DNA of 64,000 bases from Isoetes taiwanensis (lineage: Eukaryota; Streptophyta; Lycopodiopsida; Isoetales; Isoetaceae): positions 6,918,761 to 6,982,760 of the forward strand of contig JAJEKV010000051.1 of the NCBI GenBank assembly GCA_021234155.1. Reading direction: 5' to 3'. Below, one piece after another: positions 32,407-41,319 of this stretch; position 1 is the stretch's first letter, and every line of letters starts with the position of its first letter. The position numbers were made by a program, and so were the translations under genes. The notes under the pieces were generated by a model. The model was not told the origin of the DNA and made no database searches. It saw nothing but the letters and a program-made list of their open reading frames with translations.

Positions 32407-32810
32407 GAAGCGAGATCCGGGTATGACCGAATGGTTTCAACCATGTCCTTATTTCCAACCACGGATATAGGTTTCATTCCAAACAAAGATAGCCCCCGAG
32501 AGAACAGGCCATTCATGTACCACTCGCATACAATTTGATCTTCCTCGACCAGGCTGGTTATGAAGTACTTGATAACTCTTGGCCGGATAGGAATTCTATG
32601 TATAGGACCTATCGCACCATCTTTGCTGACCTTGTCCATCGATGGAACATCCTCCATAAATCTGCCCCCCTTCCAGGGTTTCATCTGCTCTTGAGAGATC
32701 ATGAACCTGTCGAGATAGTGATGCTCGCTAGACCACCACTTATCCAGGTCTACAACCGATCTTGAAATCAAAACCAAAACTATGTTGGCAAAGCTTGGTG
32801 CCTTCGGCAA
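32403..32810 (-). CDS. exon-like block upstream of the phosphatase-like gene, unknown
   Basis: A 135-codon open frame without an ATG at its start, so probably an internal exon or a pseudogene piece. It has a hydrophobic beginning, a Trp-rich DKWWSSEHHYLDRF segment, and an ALVEEDQIVCEWYMNG-like block. It ends at TGA 32403-32405, overlapping the ATG proposed for the phosphatase-like gene. No family is recognised. Confidence 0.4.
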   Translation of the reverse strand: MPKAPSFANIVLVLISRSVVDLDKWWSSEHHYLDRFMISQEQMKPWKGGRFMEDVPSMDKVSKDGAIGPIHRIPIRPRVIKYFITSLVEEDQIVCEWYMNGLFSRGLSLFGMKPISVVGNKDMVETIRSYPDLAS

Positions 32811-32955
32811 GCCAAGTCTACACTCATGATCAAGTTAGGTATATGGAGTACATGATCTTGTTGGTGAAGTTAATATCGGTACCCATTAGGGAGACAAAGC
32901 GGTTGTCCGATTGCCCGGCATGCAAAAGACAAGGAAACCGAAAGTATCCAGTCGG

Positions 32956-33537
32956 TCATGTCCGAACCGCCTTGTACCTTCGCTCTATGTCAGCTTTGTC
33001 ATAAAAAAGGGTGGGGTCTTCGATCATATTGATGACAAATAGTGCCACTGGTCCAGGTGCCAGTTCCAGACCACCAAATCCCTTGTGTCCCAAAGTTACC
33101 AGAAATGGGGGGGAGCTATCGTCGGCCTTAAATGGGACCACCCCGAATCCAAGCTTCCTCTTCAGAATTGCCATAGCACGTTCAGGGAAAGGAAGGGTTT
33201 TGACGTTACGCTTCAGCTTCGTGTTGATGTAGGGTTGACATAGACGATTCAATTCCTTCATGTCTTCCTCATCAAGGGCAGCCTTTTCCTTGTAAAAATC
33301 AAAGTCATGGTATTCATTAGATGCAACGTTGCAGAACTCCGTGATGCCTTCTTCTAACGCACGCTGTCGCTTTAGGACTGTGGCATAATCCTTTCGGCCC
33401 CGCATTTTAGAACTCCTAGTCTTCCTTAGCGGGATTGTTCCATCCAAGATTACGCCTTTGCAGGTCAAGCGTTTCTTTGTCCGTGAGGCCTGTATCCTCT
33501 TCATGAACCGCTTGTCAAACAACTTGGGGTCCGGCAC
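32956..33537 (-). CDS. unrecognised protein block, 193 codons
   Basis: Open frame MPDPKLFDKRFMKRIQASR... with a basic start, a coiled region (LKRQRALEEGITEF, DEEDMKELNRLC), then GFGVVPFKADD and a hydrophobic GPVALFVINMIEDP segment. A donor-like AAG|GTACAA lies near its end (about 32980). It is clearly protein-like but I know no family. Same strand and spacing as the neighbouring blocks, so it may be an exon of one large gene covering 31277-35618. Confidence 0.5.
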   Translation of the reverse strand: MPDPKLFDKRFMKRIQASRTKKRLTCKGVILDGTIPLRKTRSSKMRGRKDYATVLKRQRALEEGITEFCNVASNEYHDFDFYKEKAALDEEDMKELNRLCQPYINTKLKRNVKTLPFPERAMAILKRKLGFGVVPFKADDSSPPFLVTLGHKGFGGLELAPGPVALFVINMIEDPTLFYDKADIERRYKAVRT

Positions 33538-33739
33538 GGATGGAAATTCTCCATTCTTTGTCCTTGACTTGCCTCTTGTCCATTGAGCCCATATCTCAGT
33601 CCATTACTCCTGCACCGCCTCGCTAAGAATGAGGTCATATTGGTCTAAGAGAGACTCCCCTGCCTTTCCTTGGTGTTCTCTTCTTCTTCTCCTCTTCTTC
33701 CTCTCCCTCATCATCTTCCCCGTCCCTCAGCAGAACATA

Positions 33740-33900
33740 TCAGTATAGTTTCTCAAAGGTCTTCCACTTATCCAGGGAGCCCGTTTCCTTTAGGACCGAG
33801 GACAACCCAATGCTTTCCATCGCTGTTGCCCTAGCGTGTATGATCCGGTCGGGGATAAGGGCTGCATTCACCAATGCACCAATGTCGAGCATGAAAGCAT
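33740..33900 (-). CDS. exon-like block after a palindrome-rich intron
   Basis: Begins right after acceptor TTTTTTGTAG at 33901 and reads AFMLDIGALVNAALIPDRI and so on down to about 33740. The preceding non-coding stretch (33901 to about 34346) carries the palindromes. Function unknown. Confidence 0.4.
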
Positions 33901-34346
33901 CTACAAAAAACCCGCAATAAACGGTAAATAGTAGCCGGGGTTTTCTCGACTCGCGAGTCGAAAGTCCCTTTGAATGTCTAATTTTCTTTTTACTTATTCG
34001 GGTTTTTCGACGGCTCGCGAGTCGAAAGCTCGCGATCCTTTGCATCCTTTGATTTTCAGGAGTTACTTGGCTTTCTCGACCAAGCGAATGAGAAACCCCG
34101 CTGATAATCGGAAAATGTTAGATAGGCTTTTCACTCGAAGTCGGTAGAAAGTCCCTTGAACGCCTAATTTTCTTTTTACTTATTCGGGTTGATCATTTGG
34201 AAGTCGAAAGCTCTACATCCTTTGATTTTTCAGGAACATTCGCTTTTTCGACTCGCGAGTCGAAACCCTGATAACGGAAAATGTTAGATGGTAGTTTTTT
34301 CGACCGGGCGAATGAGAATGGAAAGATTCGTAGAGTTATTTACCTT
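33901..34346. repeat. intron-like region with several P2 palindromes and a 180-bp tandem duplication
   Basis: Palindromes at 33941-33963, 34003-34027 and 34244-34265, with degenerate forms at 34071-34095 and 34294-34318. Two diverged units of about 180 bp (about 33960-34140 and 34141-34317) share blocks such as CTAATTTTCTTTTTACTTAT and ACGGAAAATGTTAGAT, but their palindromes differ at matching positions. Confidence 0.85.
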
Positions 34347-34449
34347 ACGTATGCGGCTCTCACGCTATTGTGTTCGGCAGTTGGCTAATGCTAGCCAGTT
34401 CGGTTGTCGGGCGCTCCCGAAAAGAACTCGCAGACTCTCGCTGGCATAT

Positions 34450-34860
34450 CTATCCTTGATCCTTTGCGCACCTCCTTCTCCGGCTCTGCAATACTTTGCG
34501 CCGCCTCATCAATGCCGACCGCCTACAACCCGTAACCGGACGTCTTTTTCCCTCGGATCTTCCTCGGACTTCCGGTGAACGGCTCACCGGTCGACCGTTA
34601 AAAGGTATGACATCCGCAGCATTGGATGCAATGGGATGTCGCACCATCAGTTCGAGAATCTCCGGCATGTGTCTTTGGATTAAATTCCCCTGTGGTTGAA
34701 CAAGCGGCATCTCCGTGCAAACCTTCAGCCGTCTAATGTCCGGCGGCGGCTTGTGTGATATTCCCAACGGATAATACTGAGCTAGACGCTCCATTTTCTG
34801 TGGCCCTCTCTCGTGAAATCCGATCCGCTCATCCGGATCCATTATTGGGGACTCGACCAT
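34450..34860 (-). CDS. exon-like block, unknown, proline and arginine rich
   Basis: Open frame (MVESPIMDPDERIGFHERGP...) with the segment LIQRHMPEILELMVRHPIAS. Donor-like GTAAGG at about 34344-34350 lies beyond its end. No family is recognised. Same strand as the surrounding blocks. Confidence 0.4.
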   Translation of the reverse strand: MVESPIMDPDERIGFHERGPQKMERLAQYYPLGISHKPPPDIRRLKVCTEMPLVQPQGNLIQRHMPEILELMVRHPIASNAADVIPFNGRPVSRSPEVRGRSEGKRRPVTGCRRSALMRRRKVLQSRRRRCAKDQG

Positions 34861-34952
34861 ATCTTCGTCTCCTTCGTCATCGATTCCTCCCGTGTGGTGT
34901 CATCATCCCCATCTTTGTTTTTGGTGGACTTTTTTGTGTATGAACCACAACT

Positions 34953-35489
34953 TCATTCCCCACTGTAGAGTGTTGTAGAGTCTTCAGCACAGTAGAAGTG
35001 AAGCTCCCCGTATTGAACAGTTTTTCCCTGACTCTGGAAATCTCCATACCAAGCTCCCTGGATGTTAGGGTTCCGGCCTCCTTCATCCCTTCCAGATCCT
35101 TCCACCCAAGGTTTCGACAATTTAAAGCGCCCGGCCTTTTTTCTGGTGCCCTTAGCCTTGCTCATGGAAGAGTGAGAATAATTTGAACCGCTAATTTTTG
35201 GTGTGATAGAACTTACTCTTTCCGGGGGTCCTCCTCGACATGTAGTGTTAAATGCTTTGAATCTGGCGCAGAGACGGAGAGCACAACACCGATTTTCTTG
35301 TACTTGTCTCCGGAGCTCTTCTTGTCCCTTTGGTGTAGAAACAGATCTTTCTCCTTCCCACTTGTCGATACCTCGACATACCACCAAGAATCTGGCTCTT
35401 TGTTTCAAGAAGCTCGTCTCGATCCCTCGATGGCGAAGAATGGAGTTCGCCCGATGATCACCAAGTGAGTCCGAGGTGAATCTTTGCAA
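34953..35489 (-). CDS. exon-like block, unknown, basic
   Basis: Open frame of 178 codons on the minus strand. An acceptor-like TTGCAAAG lies near 35482. Later it has MSKAKGTRKKAGRFKLSKPW, then an acidic/aromatic end. It may be exon 2 of a gene whose first exon is 35546-35618, but the simple splice between them gives a frame with a stop. Either the model is wrong or the gene is dead. Confidence 0.35.
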   Translation of the reverse strand: MQRFTSDSLGDHRANSILRHRGIETSFLKQRARFLVVCRGIDKWEGERSVSTPKGQEELRRQVQENRCCALRLCARFKAFNTTCRGGPPERVSSITPKISGSNYSHSSMSKAKGTRKKAGRFKLSKPWVEGSGRDEGGRNPNIQGAWYGDFQSQGKTVQYGELHFYCAEDSTTLYSGE

Positions 35490-35545
35490 GAAGAAAGGAT
35501 GGATCAGTTAAGGTATTCCGACAAAAGAAAAACCTCAGAGCTCAC

Positions 35546-35618
35546 CTGGGGTGTTTGTCTTCTTCTTCTTGCTGGTAGAAGCATCCCCTCCGGCGCCTCG
35601 CTTCTTGGACGGAGTCAT
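35546..35618 (-). CDS. possible first exon of the 31-35 kb gene region
   Basis: ATG at 35618, then a Lys/Ser-rich start (MTPSKKRGAGGDASTSKKKK), ending CCAG|GTGAGC at 35546/35545. The nuclear-localisation-like composition fits a first exon. The next exon is not established. Confidence 0.35.
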
Positions 35619-35654
35619 GTCTGTATGCCCTCTCATCCTCTTCGGACCCCTCTG

Positions 35655-35669
35655 TAAATTAAGTCTCCT
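35655..35669. repeat. target-site duplication of L1 copy 2, left
   Basis: TAAATTAAGTCTCCT, identical to 37132-37146. Confidence 0.95.
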
Positions 35670-35675
35670 AATGCT

Positions 35676-36293
35676 ATGTCCTCTAACATGGATAATTGCA
35701 AAGCTATGCTAAAATGGTCTATTTCTTATGATCAGCTTAAGAGTCTTTTCCATAATGTTTGGAATTCTTATTGTCCTCCAAAAATTTCTTATTTTATCTG
35801 GTTACTTGCTAATGGCAGTCTGAATAATCTGGTCTCTGTTTCCAAAAGAAATCCTAACATCTCAGCAAATTGCCCCTTAAATTGTAATAATCTTGAGGAC
35901 TTTTCTCATATTTTCTTTTGCTGTAAGTTAGATGATTTTTGGAACTGGATTGCTGCTAGATTTGGTATTGGGAATAATGGAGATCTTCTCTCCCTTATTC
36001 AACATAATGATATGTTTACAAATTCAATCATTTACATAGCTTTATGGAATATTTGGAAAGCAAGAAATCGCGTGTTATATGGTCATAAGAATCCTTCTAT
36101 CTTTTGGATTAAGATGCATTTTCAGTTTGACTTTGAGACTATTGCAACTGCTCATAAAAAGAAATTTGGTACTAACTTTGACAGGAAATGGGAGGTCTTT
36201 GGGCAGTTTAGGGGACACTACAGTTTATTTGCTTCAAATCTTAATGTTGTGGATTCTAATTTGTTTCTCACTGATGATCCTAGAGTATCTTGA
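35676..36293 (+). CDS. L1 copy 2, C-terminal end of ORF2
   Basis: 205 uninterrupted codons covering the zf-RVT-like region (SYFIWLLANGSL, CPLNCNNLEDFSHIFFC) and the conserved tail (FWIKMHFQFDFETIATAHKK ... DDPRVS). It matches the minus-strand frame ending at 5856. It is open throughout, hence younger than copy 1, but lacks EN and RT because of 5' truncation. Confidence 0.93.
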   Translation: MSSNMDNCKAMLKWSISYDQLKSLFHNVWNSYCPPKISYFIWLLANGSLNNLVSVSKRNPNISANCPLNCNNLEDFSHIFFCCKLDDFWNWIAARFGIGNNGDLLSLIQHNDMFTNSIIYIALWNIWKARNRVLYGHKNPSIFWIKMHFQFDFETIATAHKKKFGTNFDRKWEVFGQFRGHYSLFASNLNVVDSNLFLTDDPRVS

Positions 36294-36299
36294 ATTCCT

Positions 36300-36738
36300 G
36301 CGTGGAGAGGGGAGAAATAAATTCGACAGCAGCCAGTCTCCTTTCAGTCAGACTTCAACTGACCACATTATGAAGAATGACATTGCCTCCTCTATGGAAT
36401 CTTTTCTCATGAAAAAAGGGCATAGGAGACACCTGAAAGAAAGTGAAGATTTGTGGGCGAGCATTTTTTGCAGAGAGGTTGTGCAACTTCATTGCCTTTG
36501 GATGTTTCTGTCAATCAACAATTTCCTTCTTAATGAGACTCAGCTGACTAGGTACAGAACCATGTACTATAACCACAAACTGTTGGCCGACCTCTATGGT
36601 TCTCTTCTTTTGCTCTTGGAAGGAAGAGACATGTTCCGTCTATGCTACCATAATAATTGGGCACCCAATCATTATCTTTTCGGGACTACAGATGGATTCA
36701 ATGCATACTTCAATTCTGTCTTCTCATCCCAGACCTGA
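36300..36738 (+). CDS. L1 copy 2, extra ORF downstream of ORF2 ('ORF3')
   Basis: The frame is open from 36079, across the ORF2 stop, to 36738. It is displaced +1 from ORF2. The conserved part begins about 36370 (MKNDIASSMESFLMKK) and shares ESEDLWASIFCREV and HKLLADLYGSLL with 5410-5826. In copy 1 the offset from ORF2 is different, so frameshift fusion is not supported. No known domain. Conservation in two copies that differ at many positions argues for past translation. Confidence 0.65.
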
Positions 36739-37131
36739 TATATCCTTGTTGTTGGCCCATCCTCCAGGAAACACGTCTTTGCTCTTATTTGATTTAGTGC
36801 TGGCTTACCTTTTTGGTGGATTCAATTTTGGCAGGTTATCAGTACTCTCTCAAGGTTCTCAAATTCTACACGGCATTGTAGAGGTTACAAAATTTTTCTA
36901 TACTCCAAGAATGGGAGTACCATCGGATCTTCTTAAGTGTAGCTGCTCATTATTCTGACTCATCCTTTTCACTGGATACAAACTCTTTTAAGTGTCCTGT
37001 TATTACTGTTATTGGCTGATTCTGATACACTTTTTGGTATGCTTAGTTTAAGGGCATGCTATTACATTGTATCTCTGAGATTTTATAATTAATGACAAAA
37101 CCAACTCTTACTTTCAAAAAAAAAATAATAA

Positions 37132-37146
37132 TAAATTAAGTCTCCT
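37132..37146. repeat. target-site duplication of L1 copy 2, right
   Basis: TAAATTAAGTCTCCT directly after the A-rich tail, identical to 35655-35669. Confidence 0.95.
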
Positions 37147-39480
37147 CCGCGCGTTGTGAGTTTTAGGACTGCATGTAAAAAAGATCGGGCGTGTTCTTTA
37201 ATTTGAAGTTAAGGACATGCAATCATTTATGAAAAGAAGCGGGCTAAGGGTACAGCACGGTAGGCTTTAGCCCGCCCAAACACTATTTCGAAATTTAATC
37301 ACATCAAGGGACTAAGTGAGCGGAGCCTAGTTTATCTTCCCCGCGGCATTGGGGACCTCGAAGTTCGAGGGGAGCATCGACCGTTAGCGACTTCGAATGA
37401 CGCTGCGATGCGGTAAGTCGCTAACAAACGCGCCTTTGCATATGTGTTTTTTCCCGACCGCGTCCTATTGCAAGCAGTTGATTTGATCGATGAGCACGGA
37501 GCTAAGGTAGGAAGCGGAGAGGAGCGCTGCCGGACATGGGAACTCTACACCGCGGGCGCCATGGAACGGGATACGCGAGAATCGCAAATGATACAAGTAT
37601 TAGATGCGAATACACTCTTGAAGAGACCGGCCGTAAGAAGCAAAGACTCTAGGTGAGGTGCGGGATCCGTGATACTGATGGCCCAAGGAATTACTGCGTG
37701 AAGAGGTGAGTTTCGAGATGCCTATGTTATTTCGCTTGTTGAACATGCCGTCAGTGTTTAAATAATGGAACCGGCCGATAAGCTCGACGGATTCATTGTT
37801 TCTTTGTCCAAAGATTTTTCAGCTTCGAGATGATTTACTCTCGGGTTGAGAGATGCTCGGCAAGGAAACAATGGATCGGGGTTAATGAACGATTCCGTTT
37901 TAGGTGTCTTTTTCATGGAGTGTTTTCTTGGAATGTTGTACATAGATCGGAGGCTAGGTCTAAGGCCCGGGGAGAAGCGGTTCAAATGCATCCTCTTGTA
38001 GTTAGTCTGAGGGGGCCTCACCCGGCCCCAACCACTCCTCTTCGCAATATTCGAGGAAGATGGTTCAAGGAGAGTGGCTCGCATTGTGCTAGAGGCACTT
38101 GGGACTAAAAACAGAGAATACAAAGTGCGGTACTTGTAGAGAATGCAAGCCTTGGCTTCCTCCTCCGTGGTTTCCCCGCGGTTAGTTGTAGAGGCCTCCA
38201 CCCAACCGAGAATGCGGCCGTTATTGCTGTTTCATTCACCGACCGCAAGTCGAGAATGCCTTGTCATCCGTAACTCCGGTTAGTACACACCTGAGTGTGG
38301 TTGGTTAAGGCATTCCCGACTGCAGAGGCAGAATGCGCATGCCAAGCTCTATGGTTTCCGCGTGCAGAGTGGCTCGACGGGTAGAGGCCAATGCGACCAT
38401 AACACGTGAGAATTGGCTGGTTAGAGGATTCTCGACTAGCGAAGTCGAGAATTGTAATCGCTGGCTTTCAGTCTATATTTCGACTTCGCAAGTCGAGAAT
38501 GCCTTAGCCATCGAGAACTCCGGATGGTACACATGGAGTGCCGGTTAGTAAGGCATTCCCGACTCCTGAGCCAGAATGCATAAAGAAGCTCGTGGTTTCT
38601 GTGGGTTGCAAGAGTTGGCCTCGCAGACCAAATCAACTTCCCTTCGCAATGTCCGAGGAAGATAGAAGGAGAGTTGTTAAGACCGGCCTGCAAAGCCAGC
38701 TCTAGAGTGACGGAAGCTGGCCGCTTTCTCACTCACCAGTCGAGAAAGCTGCCAGCACCTTCAGGGTTAGTCGCCGAGGCCTCCACTCAATCGAGAGCCC
38801 ATCCCTTCGCAATATTCATTTAAGATGGTTCAAGGAGACGGTCTTTGATTGGGTAGAGGCCACCGCGACCACACAATGTGAGAATTGGGTTAAAGAAAGA
38901 GTTGGCTCGCAGACGCTGAAAACCACTTCCCTTCGCAATGTCCGAGGAAGATAGAAGGAGAGTGGTTAAGACCGCTCGCAGCCAGCTCTAGAGTGCACTA
39001 GAGCTCGCTTTTCTCGACTCACGAAGTCGAGAAAGCGCCAGCAACTTCGGCGGGTTAGTCGCCGAGGCCTCCACCCGTCGGACCCGAGTCCTCTTCGCAA
39101 TATTCGATGAGCATGGTTCGAAGGAGAGTGGCTCCGGACGGGTGGAGGCACCGCGACCGCACAAAGAGCCATTGGCGTGGTATCACATTCTCGACTCACG
39201 AGTCGAGAAGGCCGCAACAGGGGTTCTAAAGAATGTGAAGACATTGGGTAGCCGCGGCAATCCCGAATCGCGAGTCGAGAATCCCTGTCGCCAACGGTCA
39301 GAGTGTACACTCCCTCTTCTCGCCTGAAGTCGGGAAGTTCTCGACTCATGAAGTCGAGAAGAAGGCCTCAGACTTCCCGGATTTGCTGGCGTTGGATTTG
39401 CCGTGAGTTAGAAATGGAGATTGCGCGGAAGCAATTCCTATTCTTAGTTCTTGCTGGGAGAAAGACATTCCTAGTTATGT
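37147..39480. repeat. degenerate repeat-rich region, no recognised gene
   Basis: GC-rich, with several diverged blocks around CTTCGCAAT(A/G)TTCGAGGAAGA (38041, 38644, 38815, 38934, 39099) and GTTAG...GAGGCCTCCAC (38180, 38765, 39055). These are interleaved with P2 palindromes. Unit length is irregular (about 170-300 bp), suggesting an old, rearranged tandem array. Confidence 0.65.
38308..39361. repeat. palindrome family P2, second cluster
   Basis: Clear copies at 38428-38452, 38477-38500, 38723-38749, 39006-39037, 39187-39210, 39260-39282 and 39336-39361. Weaker ones lie near 38240, 38308, 38553 and 39316. The arms TCTCGACT/AGTCGAGA stay constant while the centre varies (CGCGAG, AGCGAAG, CACGAAG, TCGCAAG, CATGAAG). 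Confidence 0.9.
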
Positions 39481-40339
39481 TCTGTTAATGCTCTGCAATA
39501 TCTTAGTTCCTAACACCAGTCTCTGATGATTTCTATCTCGGTTGCTTGCTACTACTCTAACCACTATTCTCACTTGTGCCACGCACAATGTATTCAATTC
39601 AACCACAAGCAAGAAAAAGATAACAAAAACAGAAAACAATACAAAGGGAAAACAGATAACAGTGAGATTAGTGAGATCAATGAGAAAACAGAGAACAGTG
39701 GAGAAGAGTACAGAGAACAGTGGAGAACAGTACAGAGAAATGAGATTAAAAAAGGGTATGATATTACAAAAACATACCTGGAAGATTTGCTGGATGAGGA
39801 GGAGGCTTCCGAGTTCGCTTCCATGTGGGTATAGTCGTTGGCAAAGCGTGAATAAGGATTTCGGGCCGTAAATTGTATCAGGGATCAATAAGAGCCTCTA
39901 ACAACAGAATATAAGTAAAAATGCACTAAAGGACTTACAGAAAACTAAAAAGCAGCACTAAAAAGGGCCTCACTTTCTTCTCAGGCGGTAACGCCCGCTC
40001 GAACAATGAATCTGCGCGAGAACTTCGGCGCTGGAAGCGTCCTGATCCGTCGACCAAGCTACTGTCATAAGATGGCCTTGGAATCGCTTCTGGTTCGATC
40101 GATCGCCCGACGTAAAAAAGCGCCCTAAGGAAACAGGGAGGATGAGTGATCGAGAAAACGGGGGAGGAAGAATGGTCGGGGGAGAGGAAGAGGGTGCAAT
40201 TACTGGCCGCACCCTCGAACCTCGTGAAAAGTGCAATAATAAAACCATTGTCGCGTGTGGGCCATGCCCTCCATGACGTGGCAAATCTGGATTGTTGACA
40301 TGGCCACGGTTTCACCTCACCAAGAGGCCACGTGGACAT
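39481..40339. other. no recognised gene
   Basis: Open frames on both strands at 39526-39888 reflect a Glu/Asn-rich, low-complexity stretch (GAGAACAGTGGAGAA-type repeats at 39685-39740). Nothing assignable. Confidence 0.5.
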
Positions 40340-40620
40340 GACAAGATATGAAAGGGTAGGTTATATGTTTATATATGTTATCTTATGTATTTAATAAGGT
40401 TTCAATGGTTGAATAGTTTCAATGGTTATATATGTTTACAATGTTTACATATGGTTTAGAATGAGTGTGGTTGTATGCTTTAATATGGTTATATGATTTT
40501 AGTTAATATGGTTGTATGATTTTAGTTAATATGGTTGTATGATATAATATGATTATATTTAATATGTTTGTATGGTTTTATATGGTTCATATGGTCATAT
40601 TTGTGGTGTTTGGGGCTATA
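40340..40620. repeat. AT-rich degenerate tandem repeat
   Basis: Repeated TATGGTTGTATGATTTTAGT-like and TTTAATATGG units of about 20-25 bp, leading directly into the coding of the next element. Confidence 0.8.
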
Positions 40621-40659
40621 TGGTTTTAATGTGAGCTTTTTCATTCAGGGAACATGTGA

Positions 40660-41002
40660 GATGAGTAAAATGGAGCCAGGGAAGTCCAAAGGAGGCCATT
40701 GCCCTAGGCTCCAATGGAGGAAGATGGGTTGCCTTTTGTTGCACCCTTGCAACCAGACGGTATTTGCAGAGGGTATAATAACTGCAGTTGATCCATTTGA
40801 TAGTGTGAATGATGAGAGGCTGGGAGATGAACATCTTGGAGTTGGCATTGTGAAGCTTCTTATCGAAGTTGATACAATCATGTCCCAGGGAAGCTCTAGT
40901 GATTGCATTGTGTGCTCAGGGCTGCTGGAGTCCCAAGCTCAGTTGAGATGGCCAATTAGATATATTACACACAAGAATGGTGATACTCTAGATTGCCCCT
41001 AC
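40660..41002 (+). pseudogene. DUF8039-like protein piece
   Basis: Reads MSKMEPGKSKGGHCPRLQW, then CNQTVFAEGIITAVDP, LGDEHLGVGIVKLLIEVDTI and LRWPIRYITHKNGDT before a stop. The pattern of a Cys, an 'A-x-G' turn, a 'G-V' strand and a 'WP' strand recalls the DUF8039-type domain that accompanies plant CACTA proteins. The function is unknown. The assignment is tentative. Confidence 0.4.
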
Positions 41003-41319
41003 TGAACTACACACCCCAAGGCCCACCCAAGGCCATGTGGAAGATTTGGTGGTCGATGAGCATCCTTTGATCACAAGGAAGAGACGCTATGTCTTTCATA
41101 AAAAGGCAGCAAAAAGGTGCCCAAGAGGCCTAGAAGTGACAAATATTTAGAAAGGATGGAAAGTATGGCACCAACCAAAGAAAACCTGGAGGCAATTAGG
41201 GGACAAGAGTGTTGCAACCTAGATTGCACAGTGCAGTACAATGTGGATGACCTCGTGCAGATAAGGTCCCAATACATTGGACACGACTTCAAAAAGATAG
41301 GATTAATTTCATTTACTCC

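Larger units (their letters stand above)
35670..37131 (+). mobile_element. 5'-truncated L1 LINE copy 2
   Basis: A 1.46-kb insertion flanked by a perfect 15-bp duplication and ending in an A-rich tail (about 37116-37131). It carries only the C-terminal end of ORF2, the extra ORF and the 3' UTR. Protein similarity to 5410-6470 (minus strand) is high, so both belong to one family. It splits the palindrome-bearing region at 31-39 kb and is therefore younger than it. Confidence 0.97.

Noticed and set aside
30974-39361. Rho-independent terminators or bacterial REP elements
   Set aside because: Eukaryotic context with split genes. No T-run follows the hairpins and several lie in introns.
39475-39888. 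137-codon minus ORF rich in Phe, Leu and Ser
   Set aside because: It mirrors an A/G-rich low-complexity plus strand; frames on both strands are open for compositional reasons.
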